Shown: piece after piece, positions 1 to 8,475 of the stretch
How the letters are laid out: each line of letters starts with the position of its first letter
Position numbering within the stretch: position 1 is the first letter of the stretch
Source of the DNA: Mesorhizobium sp. SARCC-RB16n
Lineage (GTDB): Bacteria > Pseudomonadota > Alphaproteobacteria > Rhizobiales > Rhizobiaceae
Reading direction: 5' to 3'
Assembly (NCBI RefSeq): GCF_008520305.1
Contig: NZ_ML703263.1
Coordinates: forward strand, 338,100 to 402,099
DNA length: 64,000 nt
Translations under genes and position numbers: made by a program
Notes under the pieces: generated by a model
Seen by the model: only the letters and a program-made list of their open reading frames with translations
Told to the model about the DNA's origin: nothing
Database searches by the model: none

Positions 1-619
1 GCGCGATTCTAAGTGCCTGCGGGGGCTTGGCCGCGATCTGGCCGGCCGACGAGAGAACCGATGCCTCCAGAGCGCCCTCCTCGACCACCTCGTAGATCAG
101 TCCGGCAGCCTTCGCTCGCTCGGCCGAAAAGCCTTCACCAAGACCGAGAAGGGCGAAAGCGCCCTGCTGGCCCAGGATGCGCGGCGCCAAAAGGCTCGAT
201 CCCGCCTCGGGCACCAGGCCGAGATCGACGAAAGGTGTCCTGAACACGGTGCGTGGCGTGGCGAAGGTCAGGTCGCAATGCAGGTTGATCGTGGTGCCGA
301 TGCCGACCGCGATGCCGTCGACGCCTGAGACGATCGGCTTTTCGACCCCCGCCAGCGCCAGCAGGAAATCCCAGACCTCCGTGCCACCATCGCCGCCGGT
401 GGCCACGACCATGAAGTCGGCAAGGTCGTTGCCGGAGGAGAAGGCACCTGGCACGCCGAGAAAGACATGGACGCGGACCGCCGGATCGGCGTCGCCTTCG
501 GCAAGGGCCGCCGACATCTTGGCATACATGGCGCGCGTCAGCGCGTTCTTCTTGTCCGGGCGGTTCATGCGGATGATCTGGATGGCGCCCTGGCGCTCGA
601 CGAGGATGTGGTCTGTCAC
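1..619 (-). CDS. Enoyl-CoA hydratase/isomerase (crotonase family), 3' end cut by window
   Basis: Hydrates or isomerises enoyl-CoA in beta-oxidation or branched-chain acyl-CoA breakdown, in the cytoplasm. The reading frame is open from a GTG at 619 to the window edge (about 206 residues). The start was chosen because AAGGA lies about 7 nt upstream (near 627-631); no ATG fits. Crotonase features read from translation: an NRPDKKNAL segment near the N-terminus, the oxyanion-hole stretch GAFSSGNDL, a central GVDGIAVGIG segment, and GLVPEAGSS holding the usual glutamate, followed by LAPRILG. It starts 19 bp after the acyl-CoA dehydrogenase stop on the same strand, so the two are almost certainly co-transcribed and act in consecutive steps. 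Hydratase versus isomerase cannot be settled. The C-terminus is missing only because of the window. Confidence 0.85.
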   Translation of the reverse strand, partial: MTDHILVERQGAIQIIRMNRPDKKNALTRAMYAKMSAALAEGDADPAVRVHVFLGVPGAFSSGNDLADFMVVATGGDGGTEVWDFLLALAGVEKPIVSGVDGIAVGIGTTINLHCDLTFATPRTVFRTPFVDLGLVPEAGSSLLAPRILGQQGAFALLGLGEGFSAERAKAAGLIYEVVEEGALEASVLSSAGQIAAKPPQALRIA

Positions 620-638
620 GGTCTTTTCCTTGTGAAGG

Positions 639-2408
639 TCAGGCAGAAATCAGCGCCTTGCCGGCAGCGGCCAGGCTTCCGGCGCCGTCGATGACGCGCT
701 CCTTCAAAGCCCTGACTTCGCCGAGCAGGTTTTCGGCGAAGAAGCGGCAAAGCGCGATGCGGCCCTGGTCGGCAAGAGCGGCCCGCGCCAGATAGGCGCC
801 GCCGGCGGCAAGCGAGATCAGCCTGAGATAAGGCGTCGCACCCGCCAGCGCCTCCTCCGTCCGGCCGTCGGCCGACAGCTTTTGCAGGAAGCGCGTCGCC
901 TGTGTCAGATCGTCAAGTGCCGTGCCGATGGCATCGGCGGTGCGGCCGAAGCCCTCCAGATTTGAAGTGCGCACCACGTTTGCTACCGCGGCGAGTTCAT
1001 CGATGAAACCATACACATGCTCGCCGCCACCGAGCGGCAGCTTGCGCATCACCAGATCGATCGCCTGGATGCCGTTGGTGCCCTCGTAGATCGGCGCGAT
1101 GCGGGCGTCGCGGTAGAGCGCCGCCGCGCCCGTCTCCTCGATGAAGCCCATGCCGCCATGCACCTGGACGCCGAGCGAAGCGACCTCGACGCCGATATCG
1201 GTGGAAAAGGCCTTGGCCAGCGGCGTCAACAGGTTGGCACGGTCGCGCCAATGCACCGCCTCGTCACCAGACGACACGCGCGCGAGATCGATGGCGTGCG
1301 CACAGGAATAGCTGATCGCCCGCGCAATCTGTGTCAGCGCCTTCATGGTCAGGAGATTGCGCTGCACGTCCGGGTGATGGACGATCGGTGCCATGCCGGC
1401 GCCATCAAAGCTCGCCGCCTTGCCCTGGCGGCGCTCATTGGCATAGGCGGTCGCCTTCTGGGTCGCGGCTTCCGCCACCGCGACGCCCTGCATGCCGACG
1501 CAAAGCCGCGCATTATTCATCATGGTGAACATGCAGGCGAGGCCTTTGTTCTCCTCGCCGATCAGCCAGCCGATCGCACCCGGCTGGGCGCCCTGAAAGC
1601 CGTCGCCATAGATCATGGTGCAGGTCGGCGAGGCATGGATGCCGAGCTTGTGCTCAAGGCCGGAACAGAAGAGGTCGTTGCGCGCGCCGAGCGAGCCGTC
1701 ATCGCCGACCAGGAACTTCGGCACCAGGAACAGCGAGATGCCGCGCGTGCCGGCAGGCGCATCGGGAAGCCGCGCCAGCACCAGATGGATGATGTTGTCG
1801 GTGAAATCGTGCTCGCCGTAAGTGATGAAGATCTTCTGGCCGAAGATGCGGTAGGTGCCGTCGCCGGCTGGCTCGGCGCGGCTACGCAGGGCAGCGAGGT
1901 CCGATCCGGCCTGCGGCTCGGTCAGGTTCATCGTGCCCATCCATTCGCCGGAGACGAGCTTTGCCAGATATTTGGCCTTGAGTTCCTCCGAGGCGTGCTT
2001 GTCCAGCGCTTCGACCGCGCCCATGGTCAGCGTCGGGCCGATGCCGAATGCCATGGCGGCCGAATTCCACATTTCGAGCGCGGCGACGCCGAGCATGGTC
2101 GGCAACGCCTGGCCGCCGTAGTCTTCGGGACCGGAGAGCGCATTCCAGCCGCCATCGATCCAGCGACGATAAAGCTCCTTCCAGCCAGGCGGCGTGGTGA
2201 CGGCCGCATCCTTCAGCACCGCGCCATGTTCGTCGCCGATCTTGTAAAGCGGTGCCACCTCCTCGGTGGCGAAACGGCCTGCCTCGCCAAGAACGGCATC
2301 GACCAGATCCTCGCCGAGATCGCCGAACGCTCCGGCATCGATGGCCGATTTCATGCCGGCCACGTGCTTCAGGGTGAACGCGATATCCTCGACCGGTGCC
2401 CGATACAT
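639..2408 (-). CDS. Acyl-CoA dehydrogenase, long form with C-terminal extra domain
   Basis: FAD-dependent oxidation of an acyl-CoA to the trans-2-enoyl-CoA. At 589 residues it belongs to the long ACAD subfamily: a short N-terminal ACAD segment (MYRAPVEDI, residues 1-30), the N and middle domains (about 75-270; NLTEPQAGSDL is the FAD/substrate motif), the C-terminal helical domain (about 280-450) and an extra C-terminal ACAD-like domain (about 465-585). The catalytic base is probably Glu442 in IYEGTNG. An AGGAGG lies 10 nt before the ATG. The downstream crotonase gene gives the next beta-oxidation step. The substrate chain length is not evident. A LiuR-like palindrome about 93 bp upstream suggests branched-chain amino acid or related acyl-CoA control, but that is inference. 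Confidence 0.9.
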   Translation of the reverse strand: MYRAPVEDIAFTLKHVAGMKSAIDAGAFGDLGEDLVDAVLGEAGRFATEEVAPLYKIGDEHGAVLKDAAVTTPPGWKELYRRWIDGGWNALSGPEDYGGQALPTMLGVAALEMWNSAAMAFGIGPTLTMGAVEALDKHASEELKAKYLAKLVSGEWMGTMNLTEPQAGSDLAALRSRAEPAGDGTYRIFGQKIFITYGEHDFTDNIIHLVLARLPDAPAGTRGISLFLVPKFLVGDDGSLGARNDLFCSGLEHKLGIHASPTCTMIYGDGFQGAQPGAIGWLIGEENKGLACMFTMMNNARLCVGMQGVAVAEAATQKATAYANERRQGKAASFDGAGMAPIVHHPDVQRNLLTMKALTQIARAISYSCAHAIDLARVSSGDEAVHWRDRANLLTPLAKAFSTDIGVEVASLGVQVHGGMGFIEETGAAALYRDARIAPIYEGTNGIQAIDLVMRKLPLGGGEHVYGFIDELAAVANVVRTSNLEGFGRTADAIGTALDDLTQATRFLQKLSADGRTEEALAGATPYLRLISLAAGGAYLARAALADQGRIALCRFFAENLLGEVRALKERVIDGAGSLAAAGKALISA

Positions 2409-2500
2409 GCCGCTCGATCCTCCTGATGCGCCAGCCTCGCCGACCCTAGAGCCAGCGCCGCCGCAAAACCATCCGCCTTTGGGCGGTCTGCCATCTTCTT

Positions 2501-2516
2501 TTTACGTAAACGTCAA
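2501..2516. promoter_or_regulatory. Candidate LiuR-type operator upstream of the acyl-CoA dehydrogenase operon
   Basis: TTTACGTAAACGTCAA is a near-palindrome in the 208-bp divergent region between the acyl-CoA dehydrogenase (-) and the small cysteine-pair protein (+). It resembles the MerR-family LiuR motif reported by comparative genomics for branched-chain acyl-CoA genes, as I recall it. One half deviates from perfect symmetry. The regulator gene is not in this window. Confidence 0.4.
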
Positions 2517-2616
2517 ATTTTGTCACGCGGATTTTGCAATCGGGCAGGCCTGTACTAAATTCGACCAATGCCGGATCAGATCGACCGGCGAAAAAACCAG
2601 CCGACCGGAACATTCC

Positions 2617-2853
2617 ATGCTTGCCAGACCTGACGCCTATCGCTGTATTGAATGCGGATTGCCCTATCGGGCAGCCGGATTTTCCTATTATCACGGCGAA
2701 CTGGCAAACGGCGCCGCCTACTGGTCGGATCGCGGCATATTGTGCTCGCCGCAATGCTCGCTTGCCCACCACCGCAAACGCGCCGCCGAAGGGACGCTGC
2801 AACAGCAGCCGGCACCCGATCCATTCGAAGTGCAGCCCTTCAGCCGGCGCTGA
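2617..2853 (+). CDS. Small hypothetical protein with two cysteine pairs
   Basis: A 78-residue protein of unknown function. The ATG at 2617 is preferred over longer in-frame starts because GGAA sits 6 nt upstream and the upstream codons overlap the promoter region of the divergent operon. It carries CIECG (residues 11-15) and CSPQC (about 43-47), a spacing compatible with one zinc-binding treble-clef or ribbon, and between them an aromatic segment (FSYYHGE). The last 20 residues are Gln/Pro-rich and probably disordered. It has no signal peptide or membrane segment. It precedes the GH25 lysozyme gene on the same strand by 83 bp. The coding call rests on GC-ending codons and the cysteine pattern. 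Confidence 0.6.
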   Translation: MLARPDAYRCIECGLPYRAAGFSYYHGELANGAAYWSDRGILCSPQCSLAHHRKRAAEGTLQQQPAPDPFEVQPFSRR

Positions 2854-2936
2854 TTTCGCCGGCACCCGCCCCCTGAGAAGCATTTCCTTAACCATGACGG
2901 TTCAGGATTTGCCTTTGACCAACGGGGATTCCCTGT

Positions 2937-4103
2937 TTGAAAAGGACGGCGTGTTTCCTTCGCCGCACAGCGCTTCTCGCTCTTGCGGCGACCATGGCGC
3001 TGTCGATGGCGGCAAAAGCTTCGGATTTCTCCGAGCCGTGGAAGAGCGCTGACCGCGCGCTCGTCATCGACGCCTACGAATACAATTCCATCGACTGGGC
3101 ACAACTCGCCACCGACAAGCGCATCGCCGCCTTCATCAACAAGGCGTCCGACGGCATGCCGCCGCCCTATTTCTGTTTCGGCAGCGACACCGAGGTGAAG
3201 CTGTGCAAGGCGCTGTGGAAACGCCACGCGGTAACGCGTGAGCTGTTTCAAACGCGCAGGGTCGTAGCCAAGGCGCTTGGCATGAAATGGGGCGCCTATC
3301 ACCTCGCCCGCCCCGGCAATCCCGTCGAGCAGGCCAACAATTTCCTCGATTTCGCCGATCCCGCTCCGGACGATCTCATGGCTCTCGACATCGAGGGCAT
3401 CGACCCCACGCAATGGATGTCGCTCGACGATGCCGAGGAATTCGTGCGCCAGGTGCATCGGCGTGTCGGCCGCTTCCCGGTGATCTACACCAACGGCAGG
3501 ACTGCCCAGCACATTGCCGACAACCGCTACAAGTACCGGCTCCTGTCGCGGCTCCCGCTGTGGTACGCGCGCTACAAGCCTGACATCGACGTGCATTTTC
3601 CGATGGGCAACTGGCAGGGCTACGCGCTCTGGCAGTTTTCGGCGCAGGCCAATTGCGGGCGCTTCCGTTGCCCCTACCGGGTTGCCGGAACGCCCGACAA
3701 CATCGATGTCAACGTAGCACCCACGGATGCCGCCACGCTGCGCCAGCAATGGCCTTTTGGCGGGCTGATCGACGTGCCGTCCGACTATCTTGCCAGCGTG
3801 CCGGTGCCACTCTCGCGGGAAGCCGCGCTGGCCGGGAAGGCGACCATCATCTACGCCGATGTGGCGACGCCGCCGACTTTCGAGGAAATGGCCGCGGTGC
3901 TCGGTTCGCGCTGGTCGCGCTTCCGCGACGGGTTCCGCATGCCTGTCGTGAAGACGGTGTCGCGACGGCCGGGCTTCGGCATTGTGCAATATGTCGTCTG
4001 GAAGCGGGCCGGGCAGCGGTCACCCGAACAGCTTGACGCCGCCTTCGCGGCGGCCGATCCGCTGAGCACGGCCTCGACCGAACTCGATCGCGGCCAGCGG
4101 TAG
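2937..4103 (+). CDS. Exported GH25-family lysozyme (muramidase)
   Basis: Predicted to cleave MurNAc-GlcNAc bonds of peptidoglycan outside the cytoplasm. The TTG start was chosen because it yields a proper signal peptide (MKRT, hydrophobic LLALAATMALS, AKA cleavage near residue 28) and follows GGGGA by about 8 nt; the first in-frame ATG would lose the charged n-region. GH25 hallmarks: VIDAYEY at the N-terminal strand, GAYHLARP, the acidic LMALDIEG strand holding the likely catalytic Asp and Glu, FPVIYTNG and ALWQFS. Residues beyond about 280 form an extra C-terminal tail of unknown role. Of 388 residues, about 210 are the barrel. The gene stands alone between the small Cys protein and convergent purD. 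Confidence 0.85.
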   Translation: MKRTACFLRRTALLALAATMALSMAAKASDFSEPWKSADRALVIDAYEYNSIDWAQLATDKRIAAFINKASDGMPPPYFCFGSDTEVKLCKALWKRHAVTRELFQTRRVVAKALGMKWGAYHLARPGNPVEQANNFLDFADPAPDDLMALDIEGIDPTQWMSLDDAEEFVRQVHRRVGRFPVIYTNGRTAQHIADNRYKYRLLSRLPLWYARYKPDIDVHFPMGNWQGYALWQFSAQANCGRFRCPYRVAGTPDNIDVNVAPTDAATLRQQWPFGGLIDVPSDYLASVPVPLSREAALAGKATIIYADVATPPTFEEMAAVLGSRWSRFRDGFRMPVVKTVSRRPGFGIVQYVVWKRAGQRSPEQLDAAFAAADPLSTASTELDRGQR

Positions 4104-4121
4104 CCGCCACCGGTCGCAGCT

Positions 4122-5399
4122 TCAGCCTGCCTTCTCGCGCGCCACAGCCTGCCAGCCTATGTCGCGGCGGCAGAACCCATCCGGCCAGTCGATGCGGTCG
4201 AGCGCGGCATAGGCCCGCGCCTGCGCCTCGCCGACCGTGGCGCCAGTCGCCGTGACGTTGAGCACGCGGCCGCCATTGGCAACCAGCGCGCCGCCATTGA
4301 TGGCGGTACCGGCATGGAAAATCTGGACGCCTTCGCCGACAGCGTTCTCGACGCCGCGGATGACCGAGCCTTTCTCCGGTGTGCCGGGATAGCCCCTCGC
4401 CGCCATCACAACGGTCAGCGCCGCCTCATCGCGCCAACGCACCGACATATGCGCGAGCTGACCGTCGGTGGCGGCATTGAGCAGCACCAGGAGATCGTCC
4501 TTCAGCCGCATCATCAGCACCTGGCATTCCGGATCGCCGAAACGGGTGTTGTATTCGATCAGCTTCGGCCCGGTTTCCGTGATCATCAGCCCGGCGAACA
4601 GAATGCCGGCGAAAGGCGCGCCGAGTTCGGCCATGCCGCGCATGGTCGGCTCGATGATCTCGCGCATGGTGCGCTCGATCATATCAGGCGTCATCATTGG
4701 CGCCGGCGAATAGGCGCCCATGCCGCCGGTATTGGGGCCTACATCGCCGTCGCCGACGCGCTTGTGATCTTGCGCGGTGCCGAAGGGAAGTGCCGTGGTG
4801 CCGTCGCAGAGACAGAAGAAACTCGCCTCCTCGCCGGTCATGAATTCCTCGATCACCACCTCCGCGCCGGCAGCGCCGAAAGACCCGTCGAAGCAGGAAG
4901 CGAGTGCCGCCTGTGCTTCAGCCATCGTCATCGCGACGGTGACGCCCTTGCCGGCCGCGAGCCCGTCGGCCTTGATGACGATCGGCGCACCTGTCTTCTC
5001 GACATAGGCCTTGGCGGAGGCCAGATCGCCGAACCGGCCATAGGCGGCGGTCGGGATGTTGTAGCGAGCACAGAGGTCCTTGGTGAAACCCTTTGAGCCT
5101 TCCAGCCGGGCGGCGGCCTTTGAAGGCCCGAAAACGCGGATGTTTTCGGCGCGCAGGTCATCGGCAATGCCGGCGACGAGTGGCCCTTCCGGACCGACCA
5201 CGACGAGATCGATTTTCTTCTCGCGACAGAAGGCAGCGACGGCGGCATGATCGGTGATATCAAGCTTCACCAGTTCAGCCTCGCTGCCGATGCCTGGATT
5301 GCCAGGCGCCGCGTAGAGCTTGGTCAGCAGCGGCGAAGCGGCGATCTTCCAGGCCAGCGCATGTTCACGGCCGCCGGAGCCGAGAAGAAGAACGTTCAT
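4122..5399 (-). CDS. purD: Phosphoribosylamine--glycine ligase (GAR synthetase)
   Basis: Second step of purine synthesis: phosphoribosylamine + glycine + ATP gives glycinamide ribonucleotide, in the cytoplasm. The protein is 425 residues, the normal family length, with an N-terminal [14 protein letters not shown] motif, the [13 protein letters not shown] segment, the ATP-grasp stretch [16 protein letters not shown] and the signature [10 protein letters not shown] near residue 290. The ATG at 5399 is chosen over a GTG six bases earlier because AGAGG then has a 5-nt spacer. It converges with the lysozyme gene (18 bp between stops). No purine riboswitch or PurR site is recognisable upstream. Unusually for a purine gene it stands alone. 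Confidence 0.97.
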   Translation of the reverse strand: MNVLLLGSGGREHALAWKIAASPLLTKLYAAPGNPGIGSEAELVKLDITDHAAVAAFCREKKIDLVVVGPEGPLVAGIADDLRAENIRVFGPSKAAARLEGSKGFTKDLCARYNIPTAAYGRFGDLASAKAYVEKTGAPIVIKADGLAAGKGVTVAMTMAEAQAALASCFDGSFGAAGAEVVIEEFMTGEEASFFCLCDGTTALPFGTAQDHKRVGDGDVGPNTGGMGAYSPAPMMTPDMIERTMREIIEPTMRGMAELGAPFAGILFAGLMITETGPKLIEYNTRFGDPECQVLMMRLKDDLLVLLNAATDGQLAHMSVRWRDEAALTVVMAARGYPGTPEKGSVIRGVENAVGEGVQIFHAGTAINGGALVANGGRVLNVTATGATVGEAQARAYAALDRIDWPDGFCRRDIGWQAVAREKAG

Positions 5400-5553
5400 G
5401 GCCACCTCTTGATGCCGATAGAGAGAACAACCCGCTATTGCTCTCTGGACGACGGGTCAAGGCATCAGGGTGGATAGATGGGAATTGCGCACGGGAACGT
5501 TACCCCTGCGGAATAGAGACGCCGGCCACCCGCGCCCCTATTCTGGCTCTCGT

Positions 5554-6375
5554 TCAGCCCTGGTGGACGATCGGGAACCAGTCCTCGCGCAGCTTCTGGC
5601 CCGGCTGCATGCCATGGCCATGATAGGGCGGCGAGGTGCGGCCCGGCCGCTCGACATAGTGGGCATCGTCGCCGACCCAGCGCAGCGACAGCGCCCGGCG
5701 CCGTGCCGCGGTCATGTTGCCGCGCGCGCCGTGCGCCGTCCTGAAGTCGAACAGGATGGCGTCGCCCGGTTCCATTTCCCATTCGATAACTTTCATCGAT
5801 GGATCGTTGTCGGGATCGGGCACCGGGCGATAATCGCCCTCGGCGGCGTAGAAATTGCCGTCGTCCAGCCAGCGTACCGGCAGGATCATCTTGTCCCATT
5901 TGTGCGAGCCGGCGATCAGGCGCAGCGTCGCCTCCTTCACCGGATCGATGGGGATCCAGAAGCTCACCGTCTGCTGGCCGTCGACAAAATAATAGGGGAT
6001 GTCCTGATGCCACGGTGTGGGCTTCTGCGTACCAGGTTCCTTGACCAGGACGTGGTCGTGAAAGAACTGCGCGGTGCGCGACTGCATCACCGCAGCTGCC
6101 AGTCGCGCCGCCGGCGATTCGCGCACCACCTTGACGAATTCGGGGATGCGCTCCCAGTTGCAATAGTCGTCGAAGAAACTGCCGCGGCCATTGGCGATGT
6201 CGGACGCTGTGGCGCTGCGGTTTTGCATGTTGCGCTCGATGCCGGCGGCGATCGTGTCGACCCAGCCCTTGAAGGCGCCTCGGATGTAGACCGCGCCGTC
6301 ACGCTGGTAGTCGGCGATTGTCTGCGCATCGATGATTTCGGCGTCGATCGCGCGGGCAGCGGTTTGGGAAACCAT
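5554..6375 (-). CDS. Phytanoyl-CoA dioxygenase (PhyH) family Fe(II)/2-oxoglutarate oxygenase
   Basis: Non-haem iron oxygenase that probably hydroxylates a small metabolite using 2-oxoglutarate. The facial triad is visible: His123-x-Asp125 in WHQD and His215 in TAHGARGN, with arginines at about 226-228 as candidates to bind the 2-oxoglutarate carboxylate. Length is 273 residues, typical of PhyH proteins. AAAGGAGGA gives a very strong ribosome site. It is divergent from a LysR regulator across 90 bp, which suggests substrate-induced control. PhyH members act on very different substrates (phytanoyl-CoA, ectoine, phosphonates), so none is assigned; nothing nearby points to ectoine. Confidence 0.85.
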   Translation of the reverse strand: MVSQTAARAIDAEIIDAQTIADYQRDGAVYIRGAFKGWVDTIAAGIERNMQNRSATASDIANGRGSFFDDYCNWERIPEFVKVVRESPAARLAAAVMQSRTAQFFHDHVLVKEPGTQKPTPWHQDIPYYFVDGQQTVSFWIPIDPVKEATLRLIAGSHKWDKMILPVRWLDDGNFYAAEGDYRPVPDPDNDPSMKVIEWEMEPGDAILFDFRTAHGARGNMTAARRRALSLRWVGDDAHYVERPGRTSPPYHGHGMQPGQKLREDWFPIVHQG

Positions 6376-6418
6376 ATTGTCCTCCTTTCAGGATCGAAGC
6401 GACTATCGCAATGGCTGC

Positions 6419-6437
6419 TTATTCAGTAAAATAATAA
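6419..6437. promoter_or_regulatory. AT-rich inverted repeat between PhyH gene and lysR, possible operator
   Basis: TTATT (6419-6423) and AATAA (6430-6434, again 6433-6437) form a short dyad in the only AT-rich part of the 90-bp divergent interval. LysR regulators often bind such T-N11-A type sites and control both themselves and the divergent gene. The dyad is short, so this is a weak call. Confidence 0.35.
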
Positions 6438-6465
6438 CTTCTCATCTGACACATAGGCTTTGACT

Positions 6466-7377
6466 ATGAGTGTGACGCTCGCGCAATTGCGCTATCTCAT
6501 CGCCGTCGCCCGCCATGGCAGCGTCACGGGCGCAGCGAGGGCGCTCAACATTTCGCAGCCGTCGATTTCAGTGGCCATCGACGCCATCGAAAGGGATTTC
6601 GGCCAGAAACTGTTCGTGCGCCAGCGGGGAAGCGGTGTTTCGCTAACATCCTTCGGCCGTGTGGCCGTGGCAAAGGCAAGACAGGTACTTGCCGAAACGG
6701 ATGAACTCCTGGGTCTGGGAAAGGTCAACTCGGCGGTCCGCGGCGAGCTGGTGCTCGGATGCTTCGAGGATCTGGCGCCTTATTTCGCGCCGGGCCTCAT
6801 CCGCGCCTTTTCCGAACGCCATCCAAGCGTCGCGGTCGTCGTTCGCGACGAGACGTTCGAGACGCTCGGGCGACGCCTGGCGGACGCCGCCGTCGATCTC
6901 GGCCTCAGCTACGATCTCGGCCTGCCGTCGCATTTCGCCCGCATCCTGCTACACGAGTTGCGACCGCATGCGCTGTTGCCGGCGGGCCATGCGCTGGCGG
7001 ACCACCCCGAGGTCAGCCTGGCTGATCTGGCCGCCTACCCGCTGATCACGACCGACCAGCCGCATAGCTGGCAGCATATGCTTGACCTGTTCCGCAGCCG
7101 TGGCCTGACGCCCGTCGCCTACATGCGTACCAGCTCGTTCGAACTCCAGCGCAGCATGGTGGCGAACGGCTTCGGCGTCGCGGTCAGCTATACCCGACCG
7201 CATGGCGACCACAGCTATGACGGCCTGCGCCTCGTCTGCAAACCGCTGTCGGATCCGCTGCCCATGCAGCGCATCATCCTCACCCACGATACACACCAGC
7301 GCGTGTCGAATGCGGCGCTGGCTTTCATCGAGGCGGCGAAAGTCTGGTTTTCCAGACGCGACATCTTCACCTCCTGA
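6466..7377 (+). CDS. LysR-family transcriptional regulator, likely controls the divergent dioxygenase gene
   Basis: A 303-residue LysR regulator with an N-terminal winged helix (residues 5-65; LRYLIAVARHGSVTGAARALNIS then the recognition-helix SQPSISVAIDAIE) and a C-terminal co-inducer domain. The ATG at 6466 is preferred to the in-frame TTG two codons earlier because translation then starts directly before the HTH, as is usual. No strong Shine-Dalgarno is present. The divergent position opposite the PhyH gene implies it is that gene's regulator. The effector is unknown. Confidence 0.9.
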   Translation: MSVTLAQLRYLIAVARHGSVTGAARALNISQPSISVAIDAIERDFGQKLFVRQRGSGVSLTSFGRVAVAKARQVLAETDELLGLGKVNSAVRGELVLGCFEDLAPYFAPGLIRAFSERHPSVAVVVRDETFETLGRRLADAAVDLGLSYDLGLPSHFARILLHELRPHALLPAGHALADHPEVSLADLAAYPLITTDQPHSWQHMLDLFRSRGLTPVAYMRTSSFELQRSMVANGFGVAVSYTRPHGDHSYDGLRLVCKPLSDPLPMQRIILTHDTHQRVSNAALAFIEAAKVWFSRRDIFTS

Positions 7378-7445
7378 CGGGTTGACGGATGCTGCTGGCC
7401 TGCTTGCCGCTTGACGGTTTCCGCCGCTGCTGCCACTCCATATCA

Positions 7446-8429
7446 ATGGAACCTGTCCAGTCGAAAGCGTCCCAGGGCCGCGTCGCCGATGCGCCGAACG
7501 GCCATTGGGTCTACCGCGTGCTGCCGCGCGCGATCTGGCCCTATGCACAGCTTGCGCGGTGGGACAGGCCGATCGGCTGGCAGCTGCTTTTGTGGCCGTG
7601 CTGGTGGTCGGCCGCGCTCGCGGCGAGCGCCTATCCGCGGCCTGGCGACCCGCTGCTTTCGCTGCTGCCGGCGCCACTCTACCTCGTGCTGTTCCTGATT
7701 GGCGCCATCGCCATGCGTGGCGCCGGCTGCACCTATAACGACATTGTCGACGAGAACATCGACAACCAGGTCGAACGCACCCGCTCACGCCCGCTGCCGT
7801 CCGGCCAAACCACGCGCCGGCGGGCCTGGCTGTTTCTTGTGCTGCAGGCCCTGGTCGGCCTGGCGGTGCTCCTGCAGTTCAACAGCTTCGCCATCCTGCT
7901 CGGCGTCTGCTCGCTGGCGATCGTGGCTGTCTATCCATTCATGAAGCGGATAACCAACTGGCCGCAACTGTTTCTCGGCTTTGCCTTTTCCTGGGGCGCG
8001 CTGATGGGATGGGCGGTCGAATTCGGCGATCTCGATGGTCCCGCCATCATGCTCTATATCGGTTCGATCCTGTGGGTGATCGGCTACGACACGATCTATG
8101 CGCACCAGGATAAGGAAGACGACGCCATCGTCGGCGTGCGTTCGACGGCACGGCTGTTCGGCGACAACACCAAGGCGTGGCTCGCAGGGCTTTATGGCGG
8201 TACGCTGATCTGCTTCGCCATCGCCTTCGCCTCGGCGCAGGCCCCAGTGGTGGCGCTCGCCGGACTGATCGCCGCCGGCGCCCATATGGCCCGGCAGATC
8301 GCGGTGCTGGATATAAACGATCCGGACCAGTGCCTGCGGCTGTTCCGGTCGAACAACCAGGTCGGCTGGCTGATCTTCCTCGGCCTCATCGGCGGCGCGC
8401 TATGGGTGGCGCTGAAGCCGCTGGTTTAG
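7446..8429 (+). CDS. ubiA: 4-hydroxybenzoate polyprenyltransferase
   Basis: Integral membrane enzyme that attaches the polyprenyl tail to 4-hydroxybenzoate in ubiquinone synthesis. The two Asp-rich Mg-diphosphate motifs are present: NDIVDENID (preceding QVERTRSRPLPSG) and the later YDTIYAHQDKEDD. At least seven hydrophobic segments are visible. The ATG at 7446 gives about 327 residues with the usual N-terminal extension; an in-frame ATG at 7389 would add 19 residues rich in Cys/Leu with no better ribosome site. The polyprenyl diphosphate synthase at 21.4-22.4 kb probably makes its co-substrate. It ends convergently with the DUF6101 gene across a hairpin. Confidence 0.92.
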   Translation: MEPVQSKASQGRVADAPNGHWVYRVLPRAIWPYAQLARWDRPIGWQLLLWPCWWSAALAASAYPRPGDPLLSLLPAPLYLVLFLIGAIAMRGAGCTYNDIVDENIDNQVERTRSRPLPSGQTTRRRAWLFLVLQALVGLAVLLQFNSFAILLGVCSLAIVAVYPFMKRITNWPQLFLGFAFSWGALMGWAVEFGDLDGPAIMLYIGSILWVIGYDTIYAHQDKEDDAIVGVRSTARLFGDNTKAWLAGLYGGTLICFAIAFASAQAPVVALAGLIAAGAHMARQIAVLDINDPDQCLRLFRSNNQVGWLIFLGLIGGALWVALKPLV

Positions 8430-8437
8430 CGGCTTTT

Positions 8438-8464
8438 CCTTCTCCCCGTTTTGCGGAGAGAAGG
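8438..8464. repeat. REP-like hairpin between convergent genes
   Basis: CCTTCTCCCCG (8438-8448) and CGGAGAGAAGG (8454-8464) form an 11-bp stem with one G-T type mismatch. It shares the CCTTCTCCCCGT core of the large double palindrome at 48547-48713, so it looks like a dispersed rhizobial palindromic element that may also end the ubiA transcript. Confidence 0.55.
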
Positions 8465-8475
8465 CGAGTCCGGTC

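Noticed and set aside
1017-2426. 469-codon ORF on the + strand opposite the acyl-CoA dehydrogenase
   Set aside because: Arg/His/Gly-rich translation with no domain; it mirrors the GC-ending codons of the real gene on the other strand.
2718-3989. 423-codon minus-strand ORF opposite the lysozyme gene
   Set aside because: Antisense shadow; the plus strand has the signal peptide and GH25 motifs.
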